A DNA stretch of 21,075 nt from JBJHBY01 sp050485745 (GCA_050485745.1 JBJHBY010000031.1:1-21075), one strand, 5' to 3'; shown: positions 14,608-21,075, numbered from the stretch's first letter. Numbers and translations are program-made. Notes: generated by a model from the sequence alone, not told the origin.

Positions 14608-14676
14608 GACGCCGCTAACCCAGCCGGGATAAAGAGGCGCGGGGTTCGCGGCAAAGGCCGCGTAACCCAGCCTGCG
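14608..14676. repeat. Degenerate REP elements D and E
   Basis: A half-element, GACGCCGCTAACCCAGCC (14608-14625), is followed by a rearranged copy (14642-14675) with GGGTTCGCGGC, loop CAAAG, then GCCGCGTAACCCAGCC. The cluster ends directly at the stop codon of the diguanylate cyclase gene (14677) and may serve as its transcript end. Confidence 0.7.
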
Positions 14677-16452
14677 TCAGGCGGTGCGGATGCTGTTGCG
14701 GCCGCTGTTCTTGGCCTGGTAGAGGTTCTGGTCGGCACGCTCGAACAGGGCTTCCGGGGTGTCTTCGGCTTGCACCCCGGCATAGCCGATGGAGCAGGTG
14801 ACCTCGACGCGCTGTTCGCGGAAATGGAACGGGCAGGTCGCCACCGCCTCGCGCAGGCTCTCGAGAATGACGCGGGCCTTCTGCACGTCAGTTTCCGGCA
14901 GCAGCAGCACAAACTCCTCACCGCCGTAGCGAGCCAGAAAATCACTCTTGCGCAAACGCTTGCGCACGGTTCGCGCCAGCACCTTGAGCACCCGGTCACC
15001 GGCGAGGTGGCCATAGCAATCGTTGATGTCCTTGAAATGGTCGATATCGAGGATCGCCAGGGTCAATGGGCGCTGGTAGCGCTGCCAACGGCCGAACTCA
15101 TCGGCGAGGCGCTCCTCGTAGGCCTGGCGGTTGGGCAGCTCCGTGAGCATGTCGCGCAGAGCCAGCTGCCGCTGCTCGGCAAGGCGCTGCTCGGCCTGGT
15201 GCGCCTCCTGCTCCATGGTCTGCAGGCGCCCCTGCAACTGCTCGACCTCCTGCCAGCAAAGGCTCTCGCGCCGGGTCTCGTCACGGCGGAAGGCATCAAA
15301 GGCACCGACCAGGCTGTCGAGGCGCGCACTTACGGTCGTTTGCAGCTGGCCGAGATCCGTTGCCTCCATCACCTGGGCCTGCATGGCCTGCACCTCGGCA
15401 CGCAGGGAGTGATCCAGGGTGTCACCCGCGGCTTTACGGTCCTCGGCCATGCGACGCGAACTGTCAAGCCAGCCGGAGACATCCTCAAGCCGCTGATTCA
15501 GGGTCAACAGAAAGGCCTGGAATTCCATCTGCCGGCCATCGAGAGCGGCGATAACCACCTGGCTGGAGGCCTCCAGGGCGACCAGCAGGCCATCTGCATC
15601 AAGGCCGCCGAGCACCAGACGGCGCGCCTCCTGATAGGCCTCGAGAACATCCTCGGGGGGGTCGATCTGGCGCAGCAGGGCATCGATGATACGGCTGGCG
15701 TCGGCAATCAGCCCGGCGAGGTCGTGGTCCGGCAGCAATGCCACCGGGTTGGCGGGCCGGGGTGCCGCCGCTTCATCCGCTGCCGCATCCACATCCACGT
15801 ACGGGTGTGCTTCCGCCACCGCAGTCTCAGCGACCGGGGCGGCTGTATCAGGGGCATCCCGGGAATGCCTTTTGTCGGTCGCTGGCGGCGCGGCGGGGTC
15901 GGCATCATTGCCATTATTCCTGCCGTTGCGGCCCAGCCAGCGCGACAGCAACCTGCCCTGGCGCACACCGCCATTGCCGTCGAGGCCGGCGAGCACCGCA
16001 GCCTGGAGGTCGGCCAGCTCGCCGGCGAGTTCGACGAGGTCTGACTGGCGGCTGATGCGATCGGGCACGCTGCGCGACAGTTTGCGCAGGCGTGAGCGCA
16101 GGCTGCGCTCCTGCGCCAGATCGTCCAGTCGCTGCGCCAGTGCCTGAAAATGCTCACGCAGCTGGCCAAGACGGGCATCACGCTGGTCGTCAAAGGCCTT
16201 GATGCGGGTTTCCAGGGTGTTGATGGACTGCTGCAGCTCGTGCAGGGGGAGGTTGTCGCGACGCACCAGGCGGCGCAGTTGTTCAAGTTCGGTGTCCAGG
16301 CTCTGGTCGATACCGTCCGCCAGCAGGGAGACCCGCACCAGCGCGCGGTTCATCAGCTCCAGCCATTGCTCGTGTGAGGCCGATTCGCGATCGCGCTCCC
16401 GCGCAACGCCGGTCGCTCCCTGGCCGCCGTTCTCCGCACCACTCGAACCCAT
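14677..16452 (-). CDS. dgcP: Diguanylate cyclase, DgcP-like
   Basis: A 591-residue soluble protein. The N-terminal three quarters are largely helical, with coiled-coil segments at about 35-150 and 280-425 and an acidic, Ala-rich linker near 175-240. The C-terminal GGDEF domain begins near MLTELPNRQAYEERLADEF (about 437) and contains the active-site GGEEF at 510-514. An RKSD inhibitory site at 501-504 sits five residues before it, so product feedback by c-di-GMP is expected. The protein makes c-di-GMP from two GTP. Length, layout and position beside dsbA, cytochrome c4 and engB match Pseudomonas DgcP (PA5487 region), hence the name, which rests on synteny and architecture. No membrane segment is seen. 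The start at 16452 has a weak ribosome site; the ATG at residue 34 is a possible alternative. c-di-GMP could link this region to exopolysaccharide output. Confidence 0.82.
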   Translation of the reverse strand: MGSSGAENGGQGATGVARERDRESASHEQWLELMNRALVRVSLLADGIDQSLDTELEQLRRLVRRDNLPLHELQQSINTLETRIKAFDDQRDARLGQLREHFQALAQRLDDLAQERSLRSRLRKLSRSVPDRISRQSDLVELAGELADLQAAVLAGLDGNGGVRQGRLLSRWLGRNGRNNGNDADPAAPPATDKRHSRDAPDTAAPVAETAVAEAHPYVDVDAAADEAAAPRPANPVALLPDHDLAGLIADASRIIDALLRQIDPPEDVLEAYQEARRLVLGGLDADGLLVALEASSQVVIAALDGRQMEFQAFLLTLNQRLEDVSGWLDSSRRMAEDRKAAGDTLDHSLRAEVQAMQAQVMEATDLGQLQTTVSARLDSLVGAFDAFRRDETRRESLCWQEVEQLQGRLQTMEQEAHQAEQRLAEQRQLALRDMLTELPNRQAYEERLADEFGRWQRYQRPLTLAILDIDHFKDINDCYGHLAGDRVLKVLARTVRKRLRKSDFLARYGGEEFVLLLPETDVQKARVILESLREAVATCPFHFREQRVEVTCSIGYAGVQAEDTPEALFERADQNLYQAKNSGRNSIRTA

Positions 16453-16568
16453 GTCGTCCCAACCCGGCTGCGTCTGATTATTCGATGACCGTACCGCGTT
16501 ACTCCGTTATCGCACCGATGACACTCCACCACCCAGGCAATTATTGCCCCCAACAGGCTGATACGTCG

Positions 16569-17225
16569 TCAGGGGGCCGCGGCCTGGCGCTGCTCGCGCT
16601 CGGTGCGCTCCTTCTCAATCAGGTAGTCCACCACCCGCAGCATGCCACCAAAGCCACCAGCGCCGCGAGCGGTAATGCGATATTTACCGGCGACAACCAT
16701 CTCCGGCGTGCCGCTGATGCGGAAGCCTCGGGCACGGGCATCCGCCTGATTCACCTGGCTGCCAACACCGAAGGAGTTGAACGCCTTGCGGAATTCCTCC
16801 GCATCGACGCCATGGCTGACGAACAGCTCCTGAATTTCACCCTCACTGGCCAGGCGCCGGTTCTGCACGTTGAGCGCCTCGAACAGGGGGTCATGCAGGA
16901 CGTCGAGCTTGTCCAGCGCCACGGCAGTATAGAAGGCGCGGGCGTGAATGCGCATGGCCTGGTTCCACATCGCCGGAGACTGCACGAAGGCGACGTCATC
17001 GGGGAGTTTCTTCGCCCAGGTTTTCACCACCGGCTGAAACTGAAAGCAATGCGGGCAGCCATACCAGAAGATTTCATGCACCTCGATCCGGTCACTGCGG
17101 GTGCGCACGGGTGACTCGATGCGGTGGTAGTGCTGGCCTTCCTGGAAGGCGGGCTTCGCCGGTTCGGCGCAGGCCAGCAGGGGAGCGAACAGCAGAGTAA
17201 ACAGGGCGGTGGCCAACAGGCGCAT
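16569..17225 (-). CDS. dsbA: Thiol:disulfide interchange protein DsbA
   Basis: A 218-residue periplasmic oxidase that introduces disulfides into exported proteins. The thioredoxin fold carries the active site CPHC at residues 57-60 (FWYGCPHC) and the cis-proline loop GTPEMVV with Pro174. A helical insert lies between about 80 and 150. The signal peptide is unusual, since LLAC-AEP could be read as a lipobox (Cys19) as well as an AxA signal peptidase I site ending ACA. The ATG at 17225 has GGAG 8 nt upstream and is preferred over an in-frame TTG at 17231. Its neighbours are periplasmic c-type cytochromes, whose maturation also depends on thiol chemistry. An inverted-repeat-rich region lies just upstream. 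Confidence 0.94.
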   Translation of the reverse strand: MRLLATALFTLLFAPLLACAEPAKPAFQEGQHYHRIESPVRTRSDRIEVHEIFWYGCPHCFQFQPVVKTWAKKLPDDVAFVQSPAMWNQAMRIHARAFYTAVALDKLDVLHDPLFEALNVQNRRLASEGEIQELFVSHGVDAEEFRKAFNSFGVGSQVNQADARARGFRISGTPEMVVAGKYRITARGAGGFGGMLRVVDYLIEKERTEREQRQAAAP

Positions 17226-17279
17226 GGACAAACTCCAGTCAACTTTGGGCAGGTACCGGGTTGGACCCCGGAATCCCGG

Positions 17280-17343
17280 CCCGGGTTTACTCGCCAGGCC
17301 ATAAATTATTCGCCTGGCACCACCATTGCCGCATTAACCCGGG
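17280..17343. promoter_or_regulatory. Nested inverted repeats upstream of dsbA
   Basis: Inner perfect arms GCCAGGC (17293-17299) and GCCTGGC (17312-17318) enclose the AT-rich core CATAAATTATTC. Outer perfect arms CCCGGGTT (17280-17287) and AACCCGGG (17336-17343) surround the pair. The AT core could hold the dsbA -10 region (AATAAT on the minus strand), which would make the arms operator-like. No -35 was assigned with confidence. Confidence 0.45.
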
Positions 17344-17382
17344 AATGCTCATCGTGGGGTTAATCAAGCCGCTTCCGGGAGT

Positions 17383-17421
17383 GACGCCGGGTTACGCCGC
17401 TTTGCGGCTAACCCGGCCTGC
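17383..17421. repeat. REP-like palindrome F
   Basis: GACGCCGGGTTACGCCGC, loop TTT, then GCGGCTAACCCGGCCTGC. The outer arms have changed together (CCGGGTTA with TAACCCGG), so the stem is kept. It lies 40 bp beyond the 3' end of the cytochrome c4 gene. Confidence 0.83.
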
Positions 17422-17460
17422 GCGCCGAGTCGCGGCGCGCAAGGCCAGACCGGTCGGAGT

Positions 17461-18102
17461 TTATTCGTACAGGCCTTCGATGAAGCTGGATACCGCGCGG
17501 ATCTCGCGATCGCTCATGCGATAGGCGATGGAGCGCATGATCTGGGTATCGTCACCATCGTTGTCACGGCCTTCATCGCCATCGGCAGCGGCACGGTAGG
17601 CCCTGAGCTGGTCAGCGGTATACTGGGCAAACTGGCCGGCCAGGCGCGGGTAGCCGGCCAGGCTGTTGCCGATGCCCGAAGGCGAGTGGCAGGCGGCACA
17701 GGAGGGAATGCCCTTTTCGCGCACGCCGCCACGGTAGATGTCGCGCCCGAGTTCAACCAGGTCCGGGTCGGCCTGGCCGATGGTCATGGTCTGGGTGGAG
17801 TACCAGGCGGCAATGTCGGCCAGATCCTGGTCACTCATGTTGTCGAGCTGGCCAGCCATGGTGGGCACGGGGCGCGCACCGGAACGGATGTCCTGCATCT
17901 GCTTGATCAGGTAGCGCTGGCCCTGCCCGGCCAGCTTGGGGAAGGCGGGGGAAGGGCTGTTGCCATCCTCGGCGTGGCAGGCCACGCAGGTGGCGGACTT
18001 GGCGCGGCCGGCGTCCGGATCACCGAGCAGCGGCTCGAAGGCCTGGGCACCCATGGCGACGCCGGCGGAGAGAACACTGGCAAGAAAGGCCTTTTTCATC
18101 AT
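17461..18102 (-). CDS. cc4: Cytochrome c4 (dihaem)
   Basis: A 213-residue periplasmic dihaem cytochrome. After a signal peptide ending GAQA-FE (residue 21) it has two homologous domains, each with a CxxCH haem site: C39-V-A-C42-H43 and C135-A-A-C138-H139. The expected axial methionines lie in the TMAGQ (Met82) and IMRSIAYRM regions. Length and two-domain layout are those of cytochrome c4, an electron donor to terminal oxidases. It lies 47 bp downstream of a cytochrome c5 gene in the same direction and is probably cotranscribed with it. There are two adjacent ATG codons (18102 and 18099); GGGGAA precedes them. Confidence 0.92.
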   Translation of the reverse strand: MMKKAFLASVLSAGVAMGAQAFEPLLGDPDAGRAKSATCVACHAEDGNSPSPAFPKLAGQGQRYLIKQMQDIRSGARPVPTMAGQLDNMSDQDLADIAAWYSTQTMTIGQADPDLVELGRDIYRGGVREKGIPSCAACHSPSGIGNSLAGYPRLAGQFAQYTADQLRAYRAAADGDEGRDNDGDDTQIMRSIAYRMSDREIRAVSSFIEGLYE

Positions 18103-18149
18103 TTCCCCATACTCTTTGAACTTTGGCTGTACCGTGGCTGGACGCCGGT

Positions 18150-18449
18150 TTATTTCGGGCTGGCCATGTAATTGATCAGAGCCTTGTATTCTTCAGGGGT
18201 GCAATCGAAGCACATACCCCGCGGCGGCATGGCGTTCAGGCCCCTGGTGACGCTCTCGACCAGCGCGTCCATGCCCTTCTTGTCGATCAGAGCCTGCCAG
18301 CCCTTGGTATCACCGGTCTTCAGGGCACCGGCAACGCCGGCGGCGTGGCACGCCATGCAGGTGCGGCCGTAGAGATCTTCGGCGGGACGCTCCGCCATCG
18401 CGGACGTGGCAACGACACACAAGGCGGAGAACAGCAAGCGCTTGATCAT
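18150..18449 (-). CDS. Cytochrome c5-family protein
   Basis: A 99-residue periplasmic monohaem cytochrome. It has a signal peptide to AMA-ER (residue 19), the haem site C31-M-A-C34-H35 and the axial methionine in NAMPPRG (Met74). The pair Cys80 and Cys83 in GMCFDCTPEEYKALINYM is typical of cytochrome c5. It probably carries electrons with cytochrome c4, encoded just downstream. The frame is open to 18566, but the signal peptide starts at MIKRLLFSAL, and AGAGG lies about 9 nt before the ATG at 18449. The gene corresponds by position to the small cytochrome beside engB in Pseudomonas (PA5491). Confidence 0.9.
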   Translation of the reverse strand: MIKRLLFSALCVVATSAMAERPAEDLYGRTCMACHAAGVAGALKTGDTKGWQALIDKKGMDALVESVTRGLNAMPPRGMCFDCTPEEYKALINYMASPK

Positions 18450-18573
18450 GAACCATGCCTCTTGAAAGCGGCGGCCTTTTGGGTCGCCGGCGTTTATCCG
18501 GCCAGAGGACATCGTTACCATGTCGCTCCTGGCAACCCGCACCGGCAAGGATACAGGCTGGAACAAAAAACCG

Positions 18574-18593
18574 CGGCATTATACACAATGCCG
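18574..18593. promoter_or_regulatory. Divergent promoter core within a palindrome (cytochromes / engB)
   Basis: Arms CGGCATT (18574-18580) and AATGCCG (18587-18593) surround ATACAC. On the minus strand a perfect TATAAT (18578-18583) could serve the cytochrome genes, with a leader of about 120 nt. On the plus strand the overlapping TATACA (18580-18585) could serve engB, with a leader of about 50 nt. Neither has a clear -35 box, so an activator or repressor binding the palindrome is possible. Confidence 0.45.
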
Positions 18594-18642
18594 GGGCACG
18601 GCTGCCACATCAGGCCCTACCGGCACACGAGGATCCATCAAC

Positions 18643-19269
18643 GTGAACGAAACGCAGACGCCAAGGCTCGACTACCGACGGGCGCAGTTCATCAGCAGTG
18701 CGCCGGACCTGGCCCACTGCCCGCCGGACGAGGGGCGCGAGGTCGCCTTTGCGGGCCGCTCCAACGCAGGGAAGTCCAGCGCCATCAATACCCTGACCGG
18801 GCAGACCAAGCTGGCCCGAACCAGCAAGACGCCCGGGCGCACCCAGCTGCTGAATTTCTTCGCCCTGGGCGAGGGCCTGCGCCTGGTGGACCTGCCCGGT
18901 TATGGCTTCGCCAAGGTGCCATTGGCGGTGAAGGAGGCCTGGCAGCGCAACATGGAAGGCTATCTGCAGTATCGCCAGAGCCTCTGCGGGATGGTGCTGC
19001 TGATGGACGTGCGGCATCCGTTGCAGGCGGCGGACCAGCAGCTTCTGGCCTGGTCGCTGGCAGCGAACCTGCCAGTGCATCTGGTGCTGACCAAGGCGGA
19101 CAAGCTCAAGCGAGGCGCCGCGGCCAGTGCGCGCCTGGCGGTTGAGAAGGCGGTGACGGGGCGGGGAGAGGTTTCCGTGCAGCTGTTTTCATCGTTGAAC
19201 AAGAACGGGGTCGAGGAATTGGCCCAGCGCCTGGACACCTGGTTGCTGGAGGAGAATGCCGCGCCGTAG
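18643..19269 (+). CDS. engB: Ribosome-biogenesis GTPase YihA/EngB
   Basis: A 208-residue GTPase needed for late assembly of the large ribosomal subunit; E. coli YihA has 210 residues. All G motifs are present: G1 GRSNAGKS at 38-45, the G2 region SKTPGRTQ at 61-68, G3 DLPGYG at 83-88, G4 TKAD at 150-153 and G5 SSL at 183-185. The frame is open from 18520, but the family starts with the short PRLDYRRAQFISSAP lead-in. The GTG at 18643 has GAGG about 10 nt upstream and gives the right length. It is the only rightward gene in the window. Its stop codon TAG (19267-19269) is part of the GTAG head of a REP element, so the element sits flush against the gene. Confidence 0.95.
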   Translation: MNETQTPRLDYRRAQFISSAPDLAHCPPDEGREVAFAGRSNAGKSSAINTLTGQTKLARTSKTPGRTQLLNFFALGEGLRLVDLPGYGFAKVPLAVKEAWQRNMEGYLQYRQSLCGMVLLMDVRHPLQAADQQLLAWSLAANLPVHLVLTKADKLKRGAAASARLAVEKAVTGRGEVSVQLFSSLNKNGVEELAQRLDTWLLEENAAP

Positions 19270-19307
19270 GCTGGGTTAGCGGCACAGCCGCGTAACCCAG
19301 CGTCACC
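19266..19307. repeat. REP-like palindrome G, overlapping the engB stop
   Basis: GTAGGCTGGGTTAGCGGC, loop ACA, then GCCGCGTAACCCAGCGTCACC. Its head GTAG contains the engB stop codon. It is the reverse complement of element H (19532-19573) with one mismatch in 42 bp. Confidence 0.88.
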
Positions 19308-19423
19308 CCGAAGCGACGACATCCGCCGGGCTGCCTTACGAATCCCCCGAAATGACCCGAATCGAGCCGCGGCACAACATTCGATTCGTGGGGCGGCGTG
19401 GACTCACCGTCATCTCAATCTCG

Positions 19424-19512
19424 CACGAAGCAGGTTCCGGAGCGAACCGGGGAGCTTCGTGGGCCACGTTCCGGGAACGTCTGGCGCGGGTAGTGCTTCG
19501 CGGGGCACTCCC
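19424..19512. ncRNA. Cluster of three hairpins, possible structured RNA or DNA element
   Basis: Hairpin 1 has outer arms CACGAAGC (19424-19431) and GCTTCGTG (19454-19461) with inner arms GGTTC (19433-19437) and GAACC (19444-19448). Hairpin 2 is ACGTTCC (19466-19472) with GGAACGT (19474-19480). Hairpin 3 is AGTGC (19492-19496) with GCACT (19505-19509), extended by GGG/CCC. No promoter was found, so transcription is unproven. Confidence 0.3.
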
Positions 19513-19531
19513 GAGGATATCCAGTGTGGGT

Positions 19532-19573
19532 GGCGACGCTGGGTTACGCGGCTGTGCCGCTAACCCAGCCTAC
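19532..19573. repeat. REP-like palindrome H
   Basis: GGCGACGCTGGGTTACGCGGC, loop TGT, then GCCGCTAACCCAGCCTAC. It is the inverted partner of element G, matching it at 41 of 42 positions, and lies 224 bp away. It ends 74 bp before the 3' end of the pseudouridine synthase gene. Confidence 0.88.
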
Positions 19574-19647
19574 ACGCACGACGCTCCGGGTTCGGGGCAG
19601 GCCGGGTTGGCCGCTGCGCCGATGCCGGGTTTCGGAGCCGTCCAGGG

Positions 19648-20460
19648 CTACGCCGCGTAACGCCGGTCTACGCCGGTGAGGGGGCAGCGGAATGCCAGTG
19701 CGGTGGCGCGCAGGGCCAGCCAGGGGCCGCCGGCGGCGCTGCCGTAGCGCCGATCCCCCAGCACCGGGTGGCCAAGGCCGGCAAAGTGACGGCGGATCTG
19801 GTGCTTGCGCCCGGTGATCAGGCGCACTTCCAGTTCCGTCTCTTCTCGCGCCGGATCCCGCTCCAGCACCCGGTAACGGGTTTGCGCCGGGCGCCCGTCC
19901 AGGGGCTCGTCGATCACGCCTTCGTCCGCCCCCGGCAGCAGGCCCCGCACCCGCACCTGATAAAGCTTTTCCACCGCGAGGGCCTGCCACAGCTTCGACA
20001 GCGCCGCCGCAGCCCGCGGGCTGTGCGCCACCAGCATCAGGCCACTGGCCTCGCGGTCGAGCCGATGCACAGGCAGGGCAGGCCGCGGCTTGCCCTGGGC
20101 CTGGCGCGCCACTTGGTAGAGCAGGCTGCAGTGATCACCGTAGCGCGTGCCCTGGGCGAGCAGGCCCGGCGGCTTGTCCCAGACGCTGTAGCTGCCTTCA
20201 TCCGCCACGCACTGCGCCAGCGGCGGCTCCAGGGCAAGCACCTCCGCGTCGTAATAGAGTGCGAGGCCATCCCCCGCCAGCAGCCCCTTGGTGGCACGCC
20301 GCAGACGTTGTTCCGAGCGCCCCCGGCGCAGCCACACGGCGCCCTTGAGCATGGCCTGCTTGATCTGCTGCCGGGACAAGGTGCCTGCCGCAGCCAGCAG
20401 GTCGATCGCCCGCTCCCCCGTCCGGGTGCATTGCGTCCGGATTTCCAGTGGCTCGCTCAT
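19648..20460 (-). CDS. RluA-family RNA pseudouridine synthase
   Basis: A 270-residue enzyme that isomerises uridine to pseudouridine in RNA. An N-terminal S4-like segment (about 12-70, with LSRQQIKQAMLKGAVWL) precedes the catalytic domain, which starts near SVWDKPPGLLAQG (92-104). The catalytic Asp135 lies in VHRLDREASGLML, and the ELEVRLITGRKHQIRRHFAGLGHPVLGDRRYG block near 215-245 is typical of the family. The exact rRNA or tRNA target cannot be told. The open frame reaches 21069, but the part before 20460 is a shadow of znuB. The ATG at 20460 overlaps the znuB stop as ATGA, so the two genes are translationally coupled. The last residues (GVDRRYAA) lie in GC-rich sequence resembling a decayed REP. 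Confidence 0.9.
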   Translation of the reverse strand: MSEPLEIRTQCTRTGERAIDLLAAAGTLSRQQIKQAMLKGAVWLRRGRSEQRLRRATKGLLAGDGLALYYDAEVLALEPPLAQCVADEGSYSVWDKPPGLLAQGTRYGDHCSLLYQVARQAQGKPRPALPVHRLDREASGLMLVAHSPRAAAALSKLWQALAVEKLYQVRVRGLLPGADEGVIDEPLDGRPAQTRYRVLERDPAREETELEVRLITGRKHQIRRHFAGLGHPVLGDRRYGSAAGGPWLALRATALAFRCPLTGVDRRYAA

Positions 20461-21075
20461 CGCCGCGGCAACATCAGGGAGGCTACAAACAACAGCACCG
20501 CGGCAGAGACGATCGCCGGCCCCGCGGGCAGATCGGCCCATACCGCCAGGGCCATACCGCCCATCACCGCCAGCATGCCCACGACAATGGCGGCCAACGC
20601 CATCTGCTCGGGGGAGCGCGCCAGCGGCCGCGCGGCCACCGCCGGGATGATCAGCATGGCGGTGACCAGCAGCACCCCGATCACCCGCATCGCCACCGCC
20701 ACCAGCAGCGCCATGAGCAGCATCTGCGCCACCCGCAACCGCGCCACCGGCAGGCCTTCCACCGCGGCCAGTTCGGGGTGCACGGTCAGGGCCAGCAGGC
20801 GGTCCCAGAGACACCAGAGCAGCACCGCAATCAGCGCCACCACGGCGGCGATCACGGCGAGGTCCGACGGCCCCACCGCCAGCAAATCCCCGAACAGCAG
20901 GCTGGACGGATCGACCCGGGCATCCCGCACCAGGCCCAGTGCGAGCAGACCAATGGCCAGGCTGCCGTGGGAGAAGATCCCCAGCAGGCTGTCGCTGCCC
21001 ACACGCAGGTGGCGCTGCAGCAGCACCAGCAGCAGGGCCAGGGCCGCCGCCACGCTCATCACCGTCCACCAGGGG
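20457..21075 (-). CDS. znuB: Zinc ABC transporter permease ZnuB (C-terminal part)
   Basis: The frame enters from the right edge; about 205 residues are visible and the N-terminus is missing. It is an ABC-3 family permease with long hydrophobic helices. Visible family segments include SDSLLGIFSHGSLAIGLL, then LLFGDLLAVGPSDL, and the conserved RVIGVLLVTAMLIIPAVAARPLARS that contacts the ATPase and lines the pore. It is expected to bring zinc across the inner membrane with ZnuA and ZnuC, which should be encoded further right. Manganese or iron permeases of the same family are an alternative, but the znu region also lies near engB in Pseudomonas (PA5501). The stop overlaps the start of the pseudouridine synthase gene by 4 nt. 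Confidence 0.85.
   Translation of the reverse strand, partial: PWWTVMSVAAALALLLVLLQRHLRVGSDSLLGIFSHGSLAIGLLALGLVRDARVDPSSLLFGDLLAVGPSDLAVIAAVVALIAVLLWCLWDRLLALTVHPELAAVEGLPVARLRVAQMLLMALLVAVAMRVIGVLLVTAMLIIPAVAARPLARSPEQMALAAIVVGMLAVMGGMALAVWADLPAGPAIVSAAVLLFVASLMLPRR

Larger units (their letters stand above)
13779..14676. other. 0.9-kb non-coding region: long leader, promoter, boxes and REP cluster
   Basis: The plus strand is G/T-rich from 13850 to 14010, so the leftward transcript would be A/C-rich. It carries two 13-bp direct repeats (13927-13939 and 13984-13996). Further right are a 12-bp palindrome (GGCTTGCAAGCC, near 14145), a hairpin GTGCA/TGCAC near the predicted transcript start, the sigma-54-like promoter (14183-14198), two boxes (14275-14290 and 14413-14428), a G-rich stretch (14338-14490) and a cluster of REP elements (14501-14676). 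The open frame 13987-14313 on the minus strand overlaps the promoter and box and looks non-coding. Confidence 0.6.
19270..19647. other. Intergenic region with a REP-bounded hairpin block
   Basis: This 378-bp gap is almost filled by the REP pair G and H and their 224-bp core. No coding frame is convincing. The core contains three consecutive strong hairpins between 19424 and 19512. Beyond element H (19574-19647) there is only GC-rich sequence leading to the end of the pseudouridine synthase gene. Confidence 0.6.

Noticed and set aside
20461..21069. N-terminal extension of the pseudouridine synthase frame
   Set aside because: The residues are Gly/Ala/Arg/Pro low-complexity and lie opposite no motif of the family. 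The same DNA encodes the znuB helices in another frame, and the ATG at 20460 with ATGA coupling explains the real start.

Overview
The window looks like chromosomal DNA from a GC-rich gammaproteobacterium, probably an environmental one. Two observations suggest this. The right half repeats the Pseudomonas-type order diguanylate cyclase / dsbA / cytochrome c4 / cytochrome c5 / engB, with znuB nearby. The left half is an exosortase-A (XrtA/EpsH) type exopolysaccharide locus next to proteins carrying the gammaproteobacterial 'VPLPA' form of the PEP-CTERM sorting signal. I cannot name the genus.

Layout. From 1 to 10650 there is a leftward exopolysaccharide gene train. Read in transcription order it encodes an outer-membrane export protein (10066-10650), an outer-membrane beta-barrel (8584-9909), a GumC/Wzz chain-length determinant (6803-8566), a BY-kinase-like P-loop protein (5983-6792) and an AAA ATPase (5058-5981). 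Then come wecB (3911-5053) and wecC (2631-3848), which make UDP-ManNAc and UDP-ManNAcA, a secreted DUF4091 glycosidase-like protein (394-2535), and the start of a polytopic membrane protein, probably an O-antigen ligase/polymerase, that runs off the left edge. The exosortase itself is not in the window. From 10968 to 13751 lie three leftward paralogous genes for small secreted proteins with N-terminal signal peptides and C-terminal PEP-CTERM-type anchors. They are separated by long non-coding stretches. From 14677 to the right edge are a dgcP-like diguanylate cyclase, dsbA, cytochrome c4 and cytochrome c5 (all leftward), engB (rightward), an RluA-family pseudouridine synthase and the 3' part of znuB (leftward).

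The most interesting signal is in the two long non-coding stretches upstream of the PEP-CTERM genes at 12211 and 13751. Each holds a sigma-54-like -24/-12 element (12639-12654 and 14183-14198). The predicted start site lies about 417 or 421 nt ahead of the start codon. A 16-bp box of the form TGTCGG-N2-TTTTTWMC lies about 75-105 bp upstream of the -24 element, with a second, weaker copy about 140 bp further out. Both predicted leaders carry copies of a 9-bp motif, ACCTGGATG, 180-240 nt before the start codon. This fits the PrsK/PrsR-RpoN control proposed for PEP-CTERM genes. The near-identical leader length and the shared leader motif suggest a further post-transcriptional layer.

A family of about 42-bp REP-like palindromes with a GTAG head is scattered at gene ends from 13125 rightward. 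Two near-identical inverted copies (19266-19307 and 19532-19573) enclose a hairpin-rich 224-bp core, and the first one supplies the stop codon of engB.
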